DNA of 64,000 nucleotides from CBDDDW01 sp965226805 (GCA_965226805.1 CBDDDW010000028.1:62001-126000), one strand, 5' to 3'. Numbered from the stretch's first letter, positions 42,096-51,623 are shown. The notes: generated by a model from the sequence alone, not told the origin. Numbers and translations are program-made.

Positions 42096-43652
42096 ATGAA
42101 GATTGTCACTGTCGAACAGATGCGCCGCCTTGAAGAGGCGAGCGAATCTGCGGGGGTTAGTACCGACACTCTCATGGAGAACGCGGGACTCGCTGCGGCG
42201 CGGAAGGCCCTTGAGTCCTTGGGAGGAGTCGCAGGCGCCAGAATCCTCGTGCTGGTTGGGCCGGGGAACAACGGCGGTGACGGCCTCGTGGCGGCCCGCC
42301 ACCTCCGGCGCTGGGGCGCCATCGTAACTGTGTACCTGGTTCTCCACCGCCAGGCCGATGATCCGAAGCTGCGTCTCGCGCTGGAGCGGGAAGTTGTTTC
42401 GGTGTCCGCGTCGGATGATCCAAATCTCGAGCTCCTTGATAGCGAACTGGCCCGATCGAGCCTGGTGATCGACGCGGTCCTGGGCACGGGCCGGGCGCGC
42501 CCTCTGCAAGGTGCGGTCCGGTCGGTGATGAAGCGTTTGAGCGCCGCCAGGGACGGTCGCCCTGGGTTGACGGTTATGGCCCTGGACGTACCGACCGGAA
42601 TGAACGCGGACACTGGACAGGTAGACCCTGCCTGCCCGGAAGCCGATATCACGGTGAGCTTCGGCTACCCCAAGACTGGCCACTTCCAATTCCCTGGCGC
42701 CGGAATGGTAGGTAGACTGGCGGTCGTAGACATCGGCCTACCCACCCGGTTAGCCAAGGATATTCGAATGGAGCTGCTGACCGACGATTGGGTGAAGGTC
42801 CGGCTGCCGGCAAGACCGCTCAGCGGCCACAAGGGCACCTTTGGCCACGCCCTCATCGTTTCGGGGTCGCGGGACTATGTTGGCGCCGCTTACCTGGCCT
42901 CCCAGGCCTCGGCACGGGTTGGGCCCGGCCTTGTCACGCTGGCGTCCCCCCGGGGCGCCTACCCTATTTTGGCGTCAAAACTTACGGAGGTCATCCATCT
43001 ACCGGTGCCCGAGGATCAGGAGGGAAGACTGCAAGCCGAAGCCGCGCGGCTGATCAAGGAAAACCTCAGCCAGTACACTTCTCTGCTAGTGGGTTGCGGC
43101 TTTGGACGTTCCGAGGCGCTTGTTGAGTTCCTTCGGAAGCTGCTGTACACAGCACCTCAGCCTTCCCTGCCGACGGTAATCGACGCGGACGGACTGAACA
43201 ACTTGTCGAAGATAGAGGATTGGTGGCGGGACCTTCGATGCCCGGCGGTGCTCACCCCTCATCCAGGGGAGATGTCCACCCTGACTGGGGTCACCACGTC
43301 GGCCATACAGACGAAACGCGCCGAAACTGCGCTGGAATGGTCTGCGCGCTGGGGCCAGGTTGTAGTTCTCAAGGGTGCCCATACCGTCGTCGCCACCCCC
43401 GAGGGTATGTGTCGCATCAGCCCGGCGGCGAACGCCGCCCTGGCCTCTGGAGGGACTGGAGACGTGCTGGCCGGGGTTATCGCGGGGCTGCTGGCCCAAG
43501 GGCTGTCGCCTGAGGACGCGGCCTGCTGTGGGGTCCATGTACATGGCGCTGCCGGGGAAGCGGTCAGGGCGGAGCTGGGTGACGCCGGTACACTGGCCGG
43601 GGACCTGCTCGAAGCCCTGCCGAGAACACTGAAAACGATAAAAGGTGGGTAG
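42096..43652 (+). CDS. nnr: Bifunctional NAD(P)H-hydrate epimerase/ADP-dependent dehydratase
   Basis: The enzyme repairs hydrated NAD(P)H. Residues 1-210 are the YjeF_N epimerase: MKIVTVEQMRRLEE, VLVGPGNNGGDGLVAARHL and ALDVPTGMNADTG. Residues 225-518 are the ribokinase-like dehydratase: SGHKGTFGHALIVSGSRDY, PTVIDADGLN, CPAVLTPHPGEM, VVLKGAHTVVATPEG and the nucleotide site NAALASGGTGDVLAGVIAGLLAQG (given as two overlapping parts of one motif). Start 42096 is chosen because MKIVTVEQM is the family opening. It follows acpS directly, a pairing seen in many bacteria. Confidence 0.95.
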   Translation: MKIVTVEQMRRLEEASESAGVSTDTLMENAGLAAARKALESLGGVAGARILVLVGPGNNGGDGLVAARHLRRWGAIVTVYLVLHRQADDPKLRLALEREVVSVSASDDPNLELLDSELARSSLVIDAVLGTGRARPLQGAVRSVMKRLSAARDGRPGLTVMALDVPTGMNADTGQVDPACPEADITVSFGYPKTGHFQFPGAGMVGRLAVVDIGLPTRLAKDIRMELLTDDWVKVRLPARPLSGHKGTFGHALIVSGSRDYVGAAYLASQASARVGPGLVTLASPRGAYPILASKLTEVIHLPVPEDQEGRLQAEAARLIKENLSQYTSLLVGCGFGRSEALVEFLRKLLYTAPQPSLPTVIDADGLNNLSKIEDWWRDLRCPAVLTPHPGEMSTLTGVTTSAIQTKRAETALEWSARWGQVVVLKGAHTVVATPEGMCRISPAANAALASGGTGDVLAGVIAGLLAQGLSPEDAACCGVHVHGAAGEAVRAELGDAGTLAGDLLEALPRTLKTIKGG

Positions 43653-43675
43653 GAGTTTCTGCTGCCCTCTGTATC

Positions 43676-45496
43676 CTATCCCCCATTCCCCAGAGTTTGG
43701 AAGATATCTTCCGCTCCCTGTCGGTTCGACCCCATGAGCTGTGCCACTGTTTCCTGAAGAGCGTCGGGATCGCTGATGGGCGCAAGACATACTGTGTCCA
43801 AGCACACGTAGGCCTGAGCCTTATCTCCCGCCCAGTAACCCTCATCCTCCAGTAGCTCAGTGTCATCCGCGTCCATCAGCTTGATGGTCGTGTGAGGGTA
43901 GGGTAGGGTCGTGCAAGCTGTGAGCATGGCCTTGGTGTCGGGGCTGCCCGGCTTACCCACGACACTCACCTCTATGGTCGGGTGTAGGAACCGGTTTACG
44001 GACAAGGCGTACCCGGCGGCCGCTTCTCCATATTCTTCGTACCCGGGAGTGAAGCTGCGAAGAGCTGTCTCGGCGGTCTGTCTATATTGGCCTTCATGAG
44101 TGATGTCGTAGAGCCTCATAAGTGAGTCTATGGCGGGGACGTTGTCGATCAGAAGTACCTCCCGTACCTTGAGGTTGCCGACAGCGTGGGGATCAGCAGG
44201 AATATCGAAGAATCCACCGGCCTGCTCATCCCAGAAGATGTACATCATCTCCTCTGCGGAACTCTTACCTTGGTCCAGAAACAGCCCCTGGGAAGTGTAG
44301 CTATAGGCATCAACGAGGCCGATCACCAGGTGTGCGTAGTCCGCCAGGAGCGCCGGTATCCCCGAGCTTCCTTCGGCTGAGTAGCTGTGCCGTAAGTGAG
44401 TTCCCCGGCGTCCTTCCAGGAGGTATTCCAGGATCCGGAGGGCCGTACCGCTCAGGTTTGGCCTGTCGAGGACCCAGGCGGCTTCCAGGAAGGCAGAGGC
44501 CACCATCGCGTTCAGACCGGTGTAGAAGACCCGGTCCGCAGCCGGTGGAACTCGGCGGAGGCGTTCTGCAAGAGGAATGGCGTAGTATGCCTCATCGGCG
44601 TCCTGGCTGCCGTAGAAGGCGCCCAGCTCGCTGTCGCAGAGCCGGCCATTGAGGTAGTCCACGATTCCTGAAGCAACTCTGGCGTACACTTCCTTACCGG
44701 TAGCCAGGTGGGCACGTGTATAGAGGCGCAGCAGGCGGACGTTGTCCTCCAGCATTTTCTCGTAGTGAGGTATGGACCAATCTCGCGTGGTGGAGTAACG
44801 GAAGAAACCGCCTTCCTCGTGGTCCCGCAGGCCTCCGTTCAGCATGCTGTCCAGGGTCTTCTCCAGCATTGTCCGATAGCTCGTGGCTCCGGTGGTCTGG
44901 TGCAGATGAAGGAGAAGCTCGGCGGCCGAAGTCATCGGAAACTTTGGCTGACTGCCGAACCCGCCGTACTCCTCGTCGTAAGAGCGGGTCACGGCTTCAG
45001 ATACGTTGTCCACGATGTGGGTGCCAAGCTCTTGTCTCGAGGCCGGCCGTGTGGCCCTTTGTATGCGTCTCTCACGGAGTTCCTGGGCCCGCTGGACAAT
45101 GGCTTCCTTCTGCCCCTTGTAGGACTCGGATACGCTGGCGAGAGCGGACTTCAGCTGTTCTGGGGGCATGTAGGTGCCACCAGAAATAACATCTCCGTTG
45201 GGCGTTAGGAAGGCTGTGGTGGGCCAGCCTCCCATATTGTAGCGGGCGTTGATATCCGGGCGCTGGTCGTTATCCACCCGTATGGGGATAAAAAGACGGT
45301 CTATCAGCCGGATTACCTCGAGGTCCGAATAAGAAGTCTCATCCATCACGTGGCACCAGTGGCACCACACGGCAGATATGGACAGCAGGACGGGCTTGTC
45401 CTCTGCTCTGGCTCTCTCGAAGGCGGCTTCGCCCCACTGCCACCATTGTATTTCGTGGGCCCTGTTGGGCCTGGATGAAAAACGAAGGCTGGTCAC
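43676..45496 (-). CDS. Thioredoxin-domain protein of the DUF255/YyaL (Spermatogenesis-associated 20) family
   Basis: The 606-aa protein has an N-terminal thioredoxin-like domain with SAVWCHWCHVMDE (CxxC near residues 45-48) and NMGGWPTTAFLTPNGDVI. A long six-hairpin (alpha/alpha toroid) glycosidase-like domain follows, with YDEEYGGFGSQPKFP, RDHEEGGFFRYSTTRDWSIPHYEKML and YGSQDADEAYYA. Its function is unknown in bacteria. The N-terminus is shorter than the usual family start (no NRL..E.SPYLLQHA block). The first eight codons are duplicated upstream, see the repeat at 45474. It converges with the NAD(P)HX repair gene. Confidence 0.9.
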   Translation of the reverse strand: MTSLRFSSRPNRAHEIQWWQWGEAAFERARAEDKPVLLSISAVWCHWCHVMDETSYSDLEVIRLIDRLFIPIRVDNDQRPDINARYNMGGWPTTAFLTPNGDVISGGTYMPPEQLKSALASVSESYKGQKEAIVQRAQELRERRIQRATRPASRQELGTHIVDNVSEAVTRSYDEEYGGFGSQPKFPMTSAAELLLHLHQTTGATSYRTMLEKTLDSMLNGGLRDHEEGGFFRYSTTRDWSIPHYEKMLEDNVRLLRLYTRAHLATGKEVYARVASGIVDYLNGRLCDSELGAFYGSQDADEAYYAIPLAERLRRVPPAADRVFYTGLNAMVASAFLEAAWVLDRPNLSGTALRILEYLLEGRRGTHLRHSYSAEGSSGIPALLADYAHLVIGLVDAYSYTSQGLFLDQGKSSAEEMMYIFWDEQAGGFFDIPADPHAVGNLKVREVLLIDNVPAIDSLMRLYDITHEGQYRQTAETALRSFTPGYEEYGEAAAGYALSVNRFLHPTIEVSVVGKPGSPDTKAMLTACTTLPYPHTTIKLMDADDTELLEDEGYWAGDKAQAYVCLDTVCLAPISDPDALQETVAQLMGSNRQGAEDIFQTLGNGG

Positions 45497-45850
45497 GGGT
45501 ACCTCGAATCGAGGGGCGAGCGCGCCTCGCCCCTACCTTCCCGATTGGAGCGTAGCATGCTTAAGGGCCGAGTTTCAAGAATGTGGGTAGTTGTGATTGT
45601 CGACGGCGATTCGTTAGAATGAGTTATGCCCGAAGTCCCGCCAGGTGACCATTCTGATGGGTGAAAAACGAAGGTTGGTCACGGGGTACCTCGCATATAA
45701 GGGCGAGGCATGCATCGCCTCTACGTTCTTGCCTGGAGAGTAGCACGACGAAGGGTGGATTTCGAGAAGAAGTGAATAGTTGTGGTAGTCAGAGCCGTTT
45801 CCGTTAAAATTAGCTACGCCCCACAGTCCCGCGATGTGACTAATTGCTGG
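45474..45850. repeat. Diverged tandem duplication (two units of about 187 bp)
   Basis: Unit 1 (45474-45660) and unit 2 (45661-45850) share GTGAAAAACGAAGG, then TTGGTCACGGG or CTGGTCACGGG, TACCTCG, a GCGAGGC palindrome and a tail with CGCC/CCC AAGTCCCGC-like blocks. Unit 1 includes the first eight codons of the DUF255 gene on the minus strand. Unit 2 is a decayed copy that still reads TNLRFSP. The rest of this gap shows no gene. Confidence 0.6.
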
Positions 45851-45900
45851 GACGAATCGCGCCGTGGCGCCCAGCATCTGATTGTCGGAAGACTGATTCC

Positions 45901-46896
45901 ATGAACGGCCGTCTCTCCTGCTTTGGGATTCTCTATGCGGTCCTGGCTACTATGGCGCTCCTCGCTTGCTCGGGAGCGGAACCTACCCCCACTGCCACTC
46001 CCACCCCTGCCGCTACTCCCACCCCTTCTCCGACTCCTACCGCCACTTCCACCCCTGCCTCCACCTCTACTCCGACTCTTACCGCCGCGAACAATGTTCC
46101 AAGCTCAGACGAAGTGAGAGTCCAAGTCATTTCCTCTGAGCTGAGCGTCGGCGCCAATAGGCTTGTCTTCGCGCTACTGGACCGTGACCTGATGCCGGTA
46201 CAGGAGGTCCAGGCCGAGCTCTCCACGTTCTACCCGGAAGGCTCATCGCTCGGTGAGCCCAATCAGGTGGTCAGGGTTTCCTTCCGAAAGTGGCCTCTGG
46301 GGGCTCTAGGGGTCTACACCGCGGCCGTCGATTTCCACCGGGCTGGTATCTGGGGTTTCAAGGTGGAGGTCGCTGGGGCCGGCGGCGCCACCCGGACCGC
46401 CGAAGGGAGATTCGAAGTGACGGAGGAGAGCACAACTCCAGGGATAGGCTCTGCCGCGCCGCTCAGCAGGAACAAGACGAGCCGGGACGTCAGCAGACTG
46501 GAGGAGTTGACCTCAGCCCGTGAGCCGGACCCGGACCTGTATTCGATGACCATCGCTGACGCGATATCCAGCGGCAAGCCTCTGGTGGTCGTCTTTGCGA
46601 CGCCCCTTTTGTGCAGGACATCCACCTGCGGTCCCCAGGTGGATGTGATCGAAGACGTCAAGGCCAGGTACCAAGACAGAGTCAATTTCATACACGTGGA
46701 GATTTTCGACAATCCTCATGAGATTGAGGGTGACTTTAGCAACGCCAGGAGCACGCCGGCTGTGGAAGAGTGGGGCCTGGTTACCGAGCCATGGACCTTT
46801 CTAGTGGACGTCCAGGGACGTATTGCAGCCAAATTCGAGGCATTTACCACGCAGGAAGAGCTCGAAGAGCACCTGGACCTGCTCCTTCTAGAGTGA
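45901..46896 (+). CDS. Lipoprotein with Pro/Thr linker and thioredoxin-like domain
   Basis: From ATG 45901 the protein has a lipoprotein signal (LYAVLATMALLACSG) followed by a PTPTATPTP-type linker to residue 60. A beta-rich region comes next (VQVISSELSVGANRLVFALLD, YTAAVDFHRAGIWGFKVEV). The C-terminal 130 residues look like a thioredoxin fold: GKPLVVVFATPLLCRTSTCGP, then VNFIHVEIFDN, and PWTFLVDVQGRIAAKFEAFTT. The Cys pair (CRTSTC) is spaced wider than CxxC, so redox activity is uncertain. The upstream open frame to 45844 is rejected because it buries the signal peptide. Confidence 0.8.
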   Translation: MNGRLSCFGILYAVLATMALLACSGAEPTPTATPTPAATPTPSPTPTATSTPASTSTPTLTAANNVPSSDEVRVQVISSELSVGANRLVFALLDRDLMPVQEVQAELSTFYPEGSSLGEPNQVVRVSFRKWPLGALGVYTAAVDFHRAGIWGFKVEVAGAGGATRTAEGRFEVTEESTTPGIGSAAPLSRNKTSRDVSRLEELTSAREPDPDLYSMTIADAISSGKPLVVVFATPLLCRTSTCGPQVDVIEDVKARYQDRVNFIHVEIFDNPHEIEGDFSNARSTPAVEEWGLVTEPWTFLVDVQGRIAAKFEAFTTQEELEEHLDLLLLE

Positions 46897-46919
46897 TAAT
46901 CTCTCGAATCGTTGGAATG

Positions 46920-47246
46920 TCAGTCTATGATCCGCACTGCTATGAGCCCGTCGGGCGTATCTCTATAAAGAACGGTGACGCGCTGGCCTAGTGCCTGATG
47001 TTCCCGCAGGTGGGATGGGGTGAAGCCCACAAAGCCCTGGGTGAACGTCTCGAAGGTCCATAGTCGACCCGTTTCGTCCTGAATTGTCAGAGAGGCGAGG
47101 GTGAGGATCGTTTGGGCTTTGACCTCAATCACGAGCCCGTCAATTTGATCGATGTCGGAGCCGCCACAGGTGCCTGCTGCCACCATAGCAGCCAGGATCG
47201 AAGCCACGGCCATCCGGCCTGCTCCTAACATCGGGCCCCGCGCCAT
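46920..47246 (-). CDS. Small exported protein of unknown function
   Basis: From ATG 47246 the protein has about 108 aa. It opens with a signal-like segment (MAVASILAAMVAAGTCGGSD, Cys possibly a lipobox) and continues as a beta-rich domain (LVIEVKAQTILTLASLTIQD, then LGQRVTVLYRD). It starts 26 bp after the stop of the propeller lipoprotein gene at 47272. The same arrangement, with the same 26-bp spacing, is found after the paralogue at 48586, where this gene is truncated. I do not recognise the family. Confidence 0.6.
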   Translation of the reverse strand: MARGPMLGAGRMAVASILAAMVAAGTCGGSDIDQIDGLVIEVKAQTILTLASLTIQDETGRLWTFETFTQGFVGFTPSHLREHQALGQRVTVLYRDTPDGLIAVRIID

Positions 47247-47271
47247 TAGAAGCGAAGGCAGGAGATATGCG

Positions 47272-48279
47272 TTACCAGGCGGGGTCCCTGTCATCCTCGG
47301 TGTTATTGGTTAGGCGTTCCTGGTTATCTCCGTTCGCGTCCATTACGAATATCTCGCCTGTACCGTATGTATAGGACACGAAGGCGATGTGTTTTCCATC
47401 GGGGGACCACGCAGGCTGGCCCTCTTCGGCGGCGTTGAAGGTAAGACGCCGGATCTTCGAGCCGTCGGCTCTCATTGTGTAGATCTCTGGGTTTCCGTCC
47501 ATATCGGAGGAAAAGGCCAGCGATTTCCCGTCGGGAGACCATGCGATCTGCCAGTCGGTGGCGTCGTTGTTAGTGAGCCGGGTCTCGCCGGTGCCGTCGG
47601 AGTTCATGATGTATATCTCTCGGTTGCCGTCCCGATCCGAGGTGAAGGCTAGCCTTTGTCCGGAGGGAGACCAGGTTACCTCGAAGTCCATAGTTACAGT
47701 CAGCTGCCTCAAGTCCACGCCGTCTGGGTTCCTAATCCATATGCCGGGACCCGCTTCGTCCCTATGCATGAAGACGAGCCACTGGCCGTCGGTAGACCAT
47801 GATCCCAGCAGGGGCTTTGCGGAGCCACGAGTAATCCTGTTGACGTCGGTGCCGTCGGCGTTCATGAGATAAATTTCAGGATGGCCATCTCTATGGGATA
47901 TGTAGGCGATCCGCTCCCCATCTGGCGACCAGCGGTGCTCCTCATCCGGCCCGGTGGTCCGCGTGAGTCGCTCCGGGTTGAACTCCTCGCCGCCTATCTC
48001 CACCCGGTTGATTTCCCTATCGCCTGACTCCTCTGAAACGTAAGCGATCCACTTCTTGTCCGGCGACCATCTGGGCTGTTCGTCAATAGCCCCGTTTTGC
48101 GTGACCCGGGTCTGGTCCGAGCCGTCTACGTTCATGACGTATATCTCTGGATTACCATCTCGCTCAGACACGAACGTGATCTTGTCGGTTTCCCCGTTTC
48201 CGCATCCCATAGCCAGCAGGATAGCGATGGACGCGACAGCCAGCGCTAGGTGACGGATGGGTCCACGGGACGTGGACAT
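47272..48279 (-). CDS. TolB-like beta-propeller lipoprotein (downstream paralogue)
   Basis: The protein consists of a lipoprotein signal (LALAVASIAILLAMGCGNG) and about six to seven PD40/WD40-like repeats, for example KITFVSERDGNPEIYVMNVD and IAYISHRDGHPEIYLMNADG, each followed by a W-S-P-D-G turn. Such propellers bind other envelope proteins or ligands; there is no enzyme domain. The start at 48279 is chosen for the signal peptide. An ATG at 48366 would add 29 residues (MTRWRWKL...). It is about 85 percent identical to the paralogue at 48586-49593 by eye. Confidence 0.82.
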   Translation of the reverse strand: MSTSRGPIRHLALAVASIAILLAMGCGNGETDKITFVSERDGNPEIYVMNVDGSDQTRVTQNGAIDEQPRWSPDKKWIAYVSEESGDREINRVEIGGEEFNPERLTRTTGPDEEHRWSPDGERIAYISHRDGHPEIYLMNADGTDVNRITRGSAKPLLGSWSTDGQWLVFMHRDEAGPGIWIRNPDGVDLRQLTVTMDFEVTWSPSGQRLAFTSDRDGNREIYIMNSDGTGETRLTNNDATDWQIAWSPDGKSLAFSSDMDGNPEIYTMRADGSKIRRLTFNAAEEGQPAWSPDGKHIAFVSYTYGTGEIFVMDANGDNQERLTNNTEDDRDPAW

Positions 48280-48362
48280 TCTGTATTTGGGTAATCTGGG
48301 GGGTACTCTGCTGCGGGTACACGCTCCCACATGTTTCTCCGACAACTTCCACCTCCACCGTG

Positions 48363-48560
48363 TCATACCTGGGGCGATTGTACCAAACCGGCAGAATGCA
48401 AGACATTACCCGTCTTATCGCGAATCGTTAGGGAATCGAGGGTGAGGATCGATTGGGCTTTGACCTCCACTACCAACCCCTCTATCTCCAGAGTGCCCGA
48501 GTCCCACAGGCGCCCGCCTGCCGCCATCAGGCCTACTCCTAAGATCGGGCCCCGCGCCAT
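48363..48560 (-). pseudogene. Truncated paralogue of the small exported protein
   Basis: The 65 codons begin MARGPILGVGLMA like the protein at 46920-47246 (MARGPMLGAGRMA) but lack the hydrophobic signal segment. They end at LTIRDKTGN followed by an unrelated tail, without the C-terminal half. The start is 26 bp after the stop of the upstream propeller gene, as in the intact unit. The break lies where the second duplicated unit begins. Confidence 0.6.
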
Positions 48561-48585
48561 CAGAAGCGACGGCAGGAGGAACGGG

Positions 48586-49593
48586 TTACCAGGCCGGGTC
48601 CCTGTCTTCTGCGGTGTTATTGGTCAGGCGTTCCTGGTTATCTCCGTTTGCGTCCATTACGAATATCTCGCCCGTGCCGTAGGTATGGGACACGAAGGCG
48701 ATGTGTTTTCCGTCGGGAGACCACACGGGCTGACTCTCTCCGGCGGCGTTGAAGGTGAGGCGCCTGATCTTTGAGCCGTCGGCCCTCATGGTGTATATCT
48801 CTGGGTTTCCGTCCATATCGGAGGAAAAGGCCAGCGATTTCCCGTCGGGAGACCACGCGATCTGCCAATCGGTGGCCGTGTTGTTGGTGAGCCGGGTCTC
48901 ACCGGTCCCGTCGGAGTTCATAATGTATATCTCTAGGTTGCCGTCCCTGTCCGAAGTAAAGGCTACTCTCTGTCCCGAGGGAGACCAGGTCACCTCATAG
49001 TCCATAGTTATGGTCAGCTGCCTCAGGTCCACGCCGTCCGGGTTCCTAGTCCATATTCCAGGACCCTCCTCGTCTCGATGCATGAACGCAAGCCACTGGC
49101 CGTCGGGGGACCAGGAGCCTAGTAGGGGTTTGGAGGAGCCCCGAGTGATCCTGTTAACGTCAGTCCCGTCGACGTTCATAAGGTATATTTCTGGATGGCC
49201 GTCTCTATGGGATATGTAGGCGATCCGTGTTCCATCGGGAGACCACCGGTGTTCCTCATCCGATCCGATGGTCCGCGTGAGTCGCTCCGGGTTGAACTCC
49301 TCAAGGCCGATTCGCACCCGATTGATTTCCCGGTCTCCGGACTCCTCGGAGACGTAAGCCAGCCACTTCTTGTCCGGCGACCATCGGGGTTGCTCGTCAG
49401 TGGCTCCGTTTTGGGTGACCCGGGTCTGGTCCGAGCCGTCTACGTTCATGATGTATATCTCGGAATTACCATCCCGGTCAGAGACGAACGTGATTTTGTC
49501 TGGTTCCCCGTTTCCACAACCCGTGGCCATCAGGATGGCTATCGTCACCGAAGCGACCGCAACAAGACGGACCAGTCGACCGTATCCGGACAT
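48586..49593 (-). CDS. TolB-like beta-propeller lipoprotein (upstream paralogue)
   Basis: This is the first copy of the duplicated unit. From ATG 49593 the signal peptide is VAVASVTIAILMATGCGNGE, followed by PD40 repeats such as ITFVSDRDGNSEIYIMNVDG and VAFTSDRDGNLEIYIMNSDG. Upstream in-frame ATGs at 49692 and 49680 would add about 30 residues that align with the extension of the other paralogue. The high similarity between the copies shows a recent local duplication. Confidence 0.82.
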   Translation of the reverse strand: MSGYGRLVRLVAVASVTIAILMATGCGNGEPDKITFVSDRDGNSEIYIMNVDGSDQTRVTQNGATDEQPRWSPDKKWLAYVSEESGDREINRVRIGLEEFNPERLTRTIGSDEEHRWSPDGTRIAYISHRDGHPEIYLMNVDGTDVNRITRGSSKPLLGSWSPDGQWLAFMHRDEEGPGIWTRNPDGVDLRQLTITMDYEVTWSPSGQRVAFTSDRDGNLEIYIMNSDGTGETRLTNNTATDWQIAWSPDGKSLAFSSDMDGNPEIYTMRADGSKIRRLTFNAAGESQPVWSPDGKHIAFVSHTYGTGEIFVMDANGDNQERLTNNTAEDRDPAW

Positions 49594-49738
49594 CTCGTAA
49601 TTAGCTGATTTCGGGGAAACTTCTGTGTGGGTACAAGCTCCGGCCTTCTGTCCTAGCAACTTCAACCTCCACCTTGTCATCGGTGGAGGCATTGTACCAA
49701 AACAGTGGCTTAGTAAACATTAAAACAAATATCAAATT

Positions 49739-50971
49739 TTATTCAAAATCGACTTGCTGACTGATGTACCGGCTGTCAGATGCCCCCTTAGAATTTGGTG
49801 CCAATGTAGACAAGATCGGGTTGGCAAACGCAAGAGCTTTGCCAAAGAGAGGATGGCTCAACACCTTCGTGATCACGCTGCTGTGCCAGTCAAATGTGAC
49901 GGCGCTTGAGTTCACCAGGTACCTGTGGATCCCATTGCTGGCGATAGCATGCATCAGGAAGTCGATCTGGTTATCTTTCAGCGATTCAAAGGCCTGGCGG
50001 GCTGAGTAGCCTGTCTCCATTTCCCGGGCCAGCATCCTTTTCCACTCTCTTTCGTAGTTACGAAGTTGAGACGCCGACAGGTCGTTCATGCGCAACGCCT
50101 TGTGCAGCGTATCGGCCGCGATTTCGCTGGCGAGCAGGGCATAGAATATCCCGCCACCGGTGGTGGGCTTTACCTGTCCAGCGGCGTCTCCGACCACCAA
50201 CAGCCGGTCCCCAAAGGTTCTCCCAAGCGGCCTCAGCGGGATGCCCCATCTTGCTGGTCCTCCGGTGACCTCTGACACACTTTTTTCCGCCTGGAGCTTT
50301 TGGATCAACGATTTCAGATATAAAAGGCCATTATGGCGACTCAGCAGTCCGACAAGGGCTTTACCCGGGGCCGTCGGCACCAGCCAGGCGAAAAAATCGG
50401 GAGCGACGTGCCGGCCGAAGAAGACGTGCATATCGCCTACGCCCGGCGACAGTACCTCGGCCTGCACTCCCGTCGCGAAGTCGGCGACCCTGCCCAATCC
50501 CATCTGCCTCGTCAGTCCAGATCCGAAGCCGTTCGCCAGGACCAACGCCCTTGCCCGCAGAGTGCTCCCTTTGGATCCACCTGACAGCCGGACGGTGGCG
50601 CACTCGGCGTCGGCGGTTACCTCTATGACTCGCGTGCCCAGCACGTATGCAGCGCCTGCACACCGAGCCTTGTCAGCGAAGGCGGCGACGTAGGCGACTC
50701 TGTCTATGACGTGGGCCTGGATGTCCTTCCGGGCGAAGTCAACGGTCTCCCCCCCCGGGGCTACAGCTTTGGCAAGTCTGACATCTCGGTAGACCAGGGA
50801 CTGATCCAAAGGGTACTGTCGGACACATTCCCTGCCCACGATCCCGGAGCAGAGCTTGTCGCCGATTCGCTGCCGTGAGTCAACCACGGTGACGTTGTAT
50901 CCCAGGCTGGCCAATCGATAGGCGACATTGTTGCCAGCGGGCCCTGCTCCAACCACTATCACATCGATCAA
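49739..50971 (-). CDS. Geranylgeranyl-reductase-family FAD oxidoreductase
   Basis: The 410-aa flavoprotein opens with the dinucleotide motif MIDVIVVGAGPAGNNVAYRL and has the conserved CSGIVG loop and YVAAFADKA. The second FAD motif is LLVVGDAAGQVKPTTGGGIFYAL, given as part of one signature near residue 265. Relatives reduce isoprenoid chains of (bacterio)chlorophylls, quinones or archaeal lipids. Together with the MEP genes in this window, an isoprenoid substrate is plausible but unproven. The C-terminal 90 residues are less conserved. Confidence 0.85.
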   Translation of the reverse strand: MIDVIVVGAGPAGNNVAYRLASLGYNVTVVDSRQRIGDKLCSGIVGRECVRQYPLDQSLVYRDVRLAKAVAPGGETVDFARKDIQAHVIDRVAYVAAFADKARCAGAAYVLGTRVIEVTADAECATVRLSGGSKGSTLRARALVLANGFGSGLTRQMGLGRVADFATGVQAEVLSPGVGDMHVFFGRHVAPDFFAWLVPTAPGKALVGLLSRHNGLLYLKSLIQKLQAEKSVSEVTGGPARWGIPLRPLGRTFGDRLLVVGDAAGQVKPTTGGGIFYALLASEIAADTLHKALRMNDLSASQLRNYEREWKRMLAREMETGYSARQAFESLKDNQIDFLMHAIASNGIHRYLVNSSAVTFDWHSSVITKVLSHPLFGKALAFANPILSTLAPNSKGASDSRYISQQVDFE

Positions 50972-51156
50972 ACTCTGTCACCTCCCGCGGACTAGGCGAG
51001 TTGCTCGGAGGCTACTACAAAGGAGTTTAGAATGGTGATTATACTATTTGTCTCTGGGGTTCGCCATACATTTGGGACACCGCTCCGTCCTCGTGGTATC
51101 CATCAAGATGATTCTCACCTATAATGTGGGTCGATATTAATCGTAGGAGGTATTCG

Positions 51157-51573
51157 ATGGCAACATTGACGCTGGCGGAGGCCGAGAAGATTCTCGCGGC
51201 GTCCAAGGCCAAAGTGTCGGAGATGGGTCTGAAGATGAGTATTTCGGTGGTAGACCCGAGGGGCGACCTCATAGCCATGTTCCGCATCGACAACGCTTCC
51301 TGGCGGACTCCACCCATATCCAGGGCCAAGGCGGTGGCCGCGGCCTGCTTCGGTCAGTCCAGCCGAGATCTTCTGGACAACGCTCAATCCCCCGTGTTTC
51401 GAGGACTCATGGCGATGGAAGGCGGCCACATGATCCCGGGGCCGGGGGCGTACCCGATCTACAGGGACGGCGTCGTCGTAGGCGCTGTCGGGGGTAGCGG
51501 TGGTACCGGGGAGGAGGACGAAGCAGCAGCCAAAGCCGGGATCGATGCCATTGGGCTTTCTACCACCGCCTGA
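51157..51573 (+). CDS. GlcG/HbpS-family protein
   Basis: The 138-aa protein matches the GlcG/HbpS (DUF336) fold: LTLAEAEKILAASKAKVSEMG, then MSISVVDPRGDLIAMFRID, SRAKAVAAACFGQSSRDL and the Gly-rich GVVVGAVGGSGGTGEEDEA. HbpS members bind heme or cobalamin-type ligands; others are fused to or act with dehydrogenases. The AGGAGG box 7 bp before ATG 51157 decides the start. A TATAAT is present at 51119-51124 but no good -35. Confidence 0.88.
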   Translation: MATLTLAEAEKILAASKAKVSEMGLKMSISVVDPRGDLIAMFRIDNASWRTPPISRAKAVAAACFGQSSRDLLDNAQSPVFRGLMAMEGGHMIPGPGAYPIYRDGVVVGAVGGSGGTGEEDEAAAKAGIDAIGLSTTA

Positions 51574-51623
51574 TGTGTCTCGCCCGGCTGCCTGAGGGAG
51601 CGCGCCGGTCAGCAGGGCCTCTT

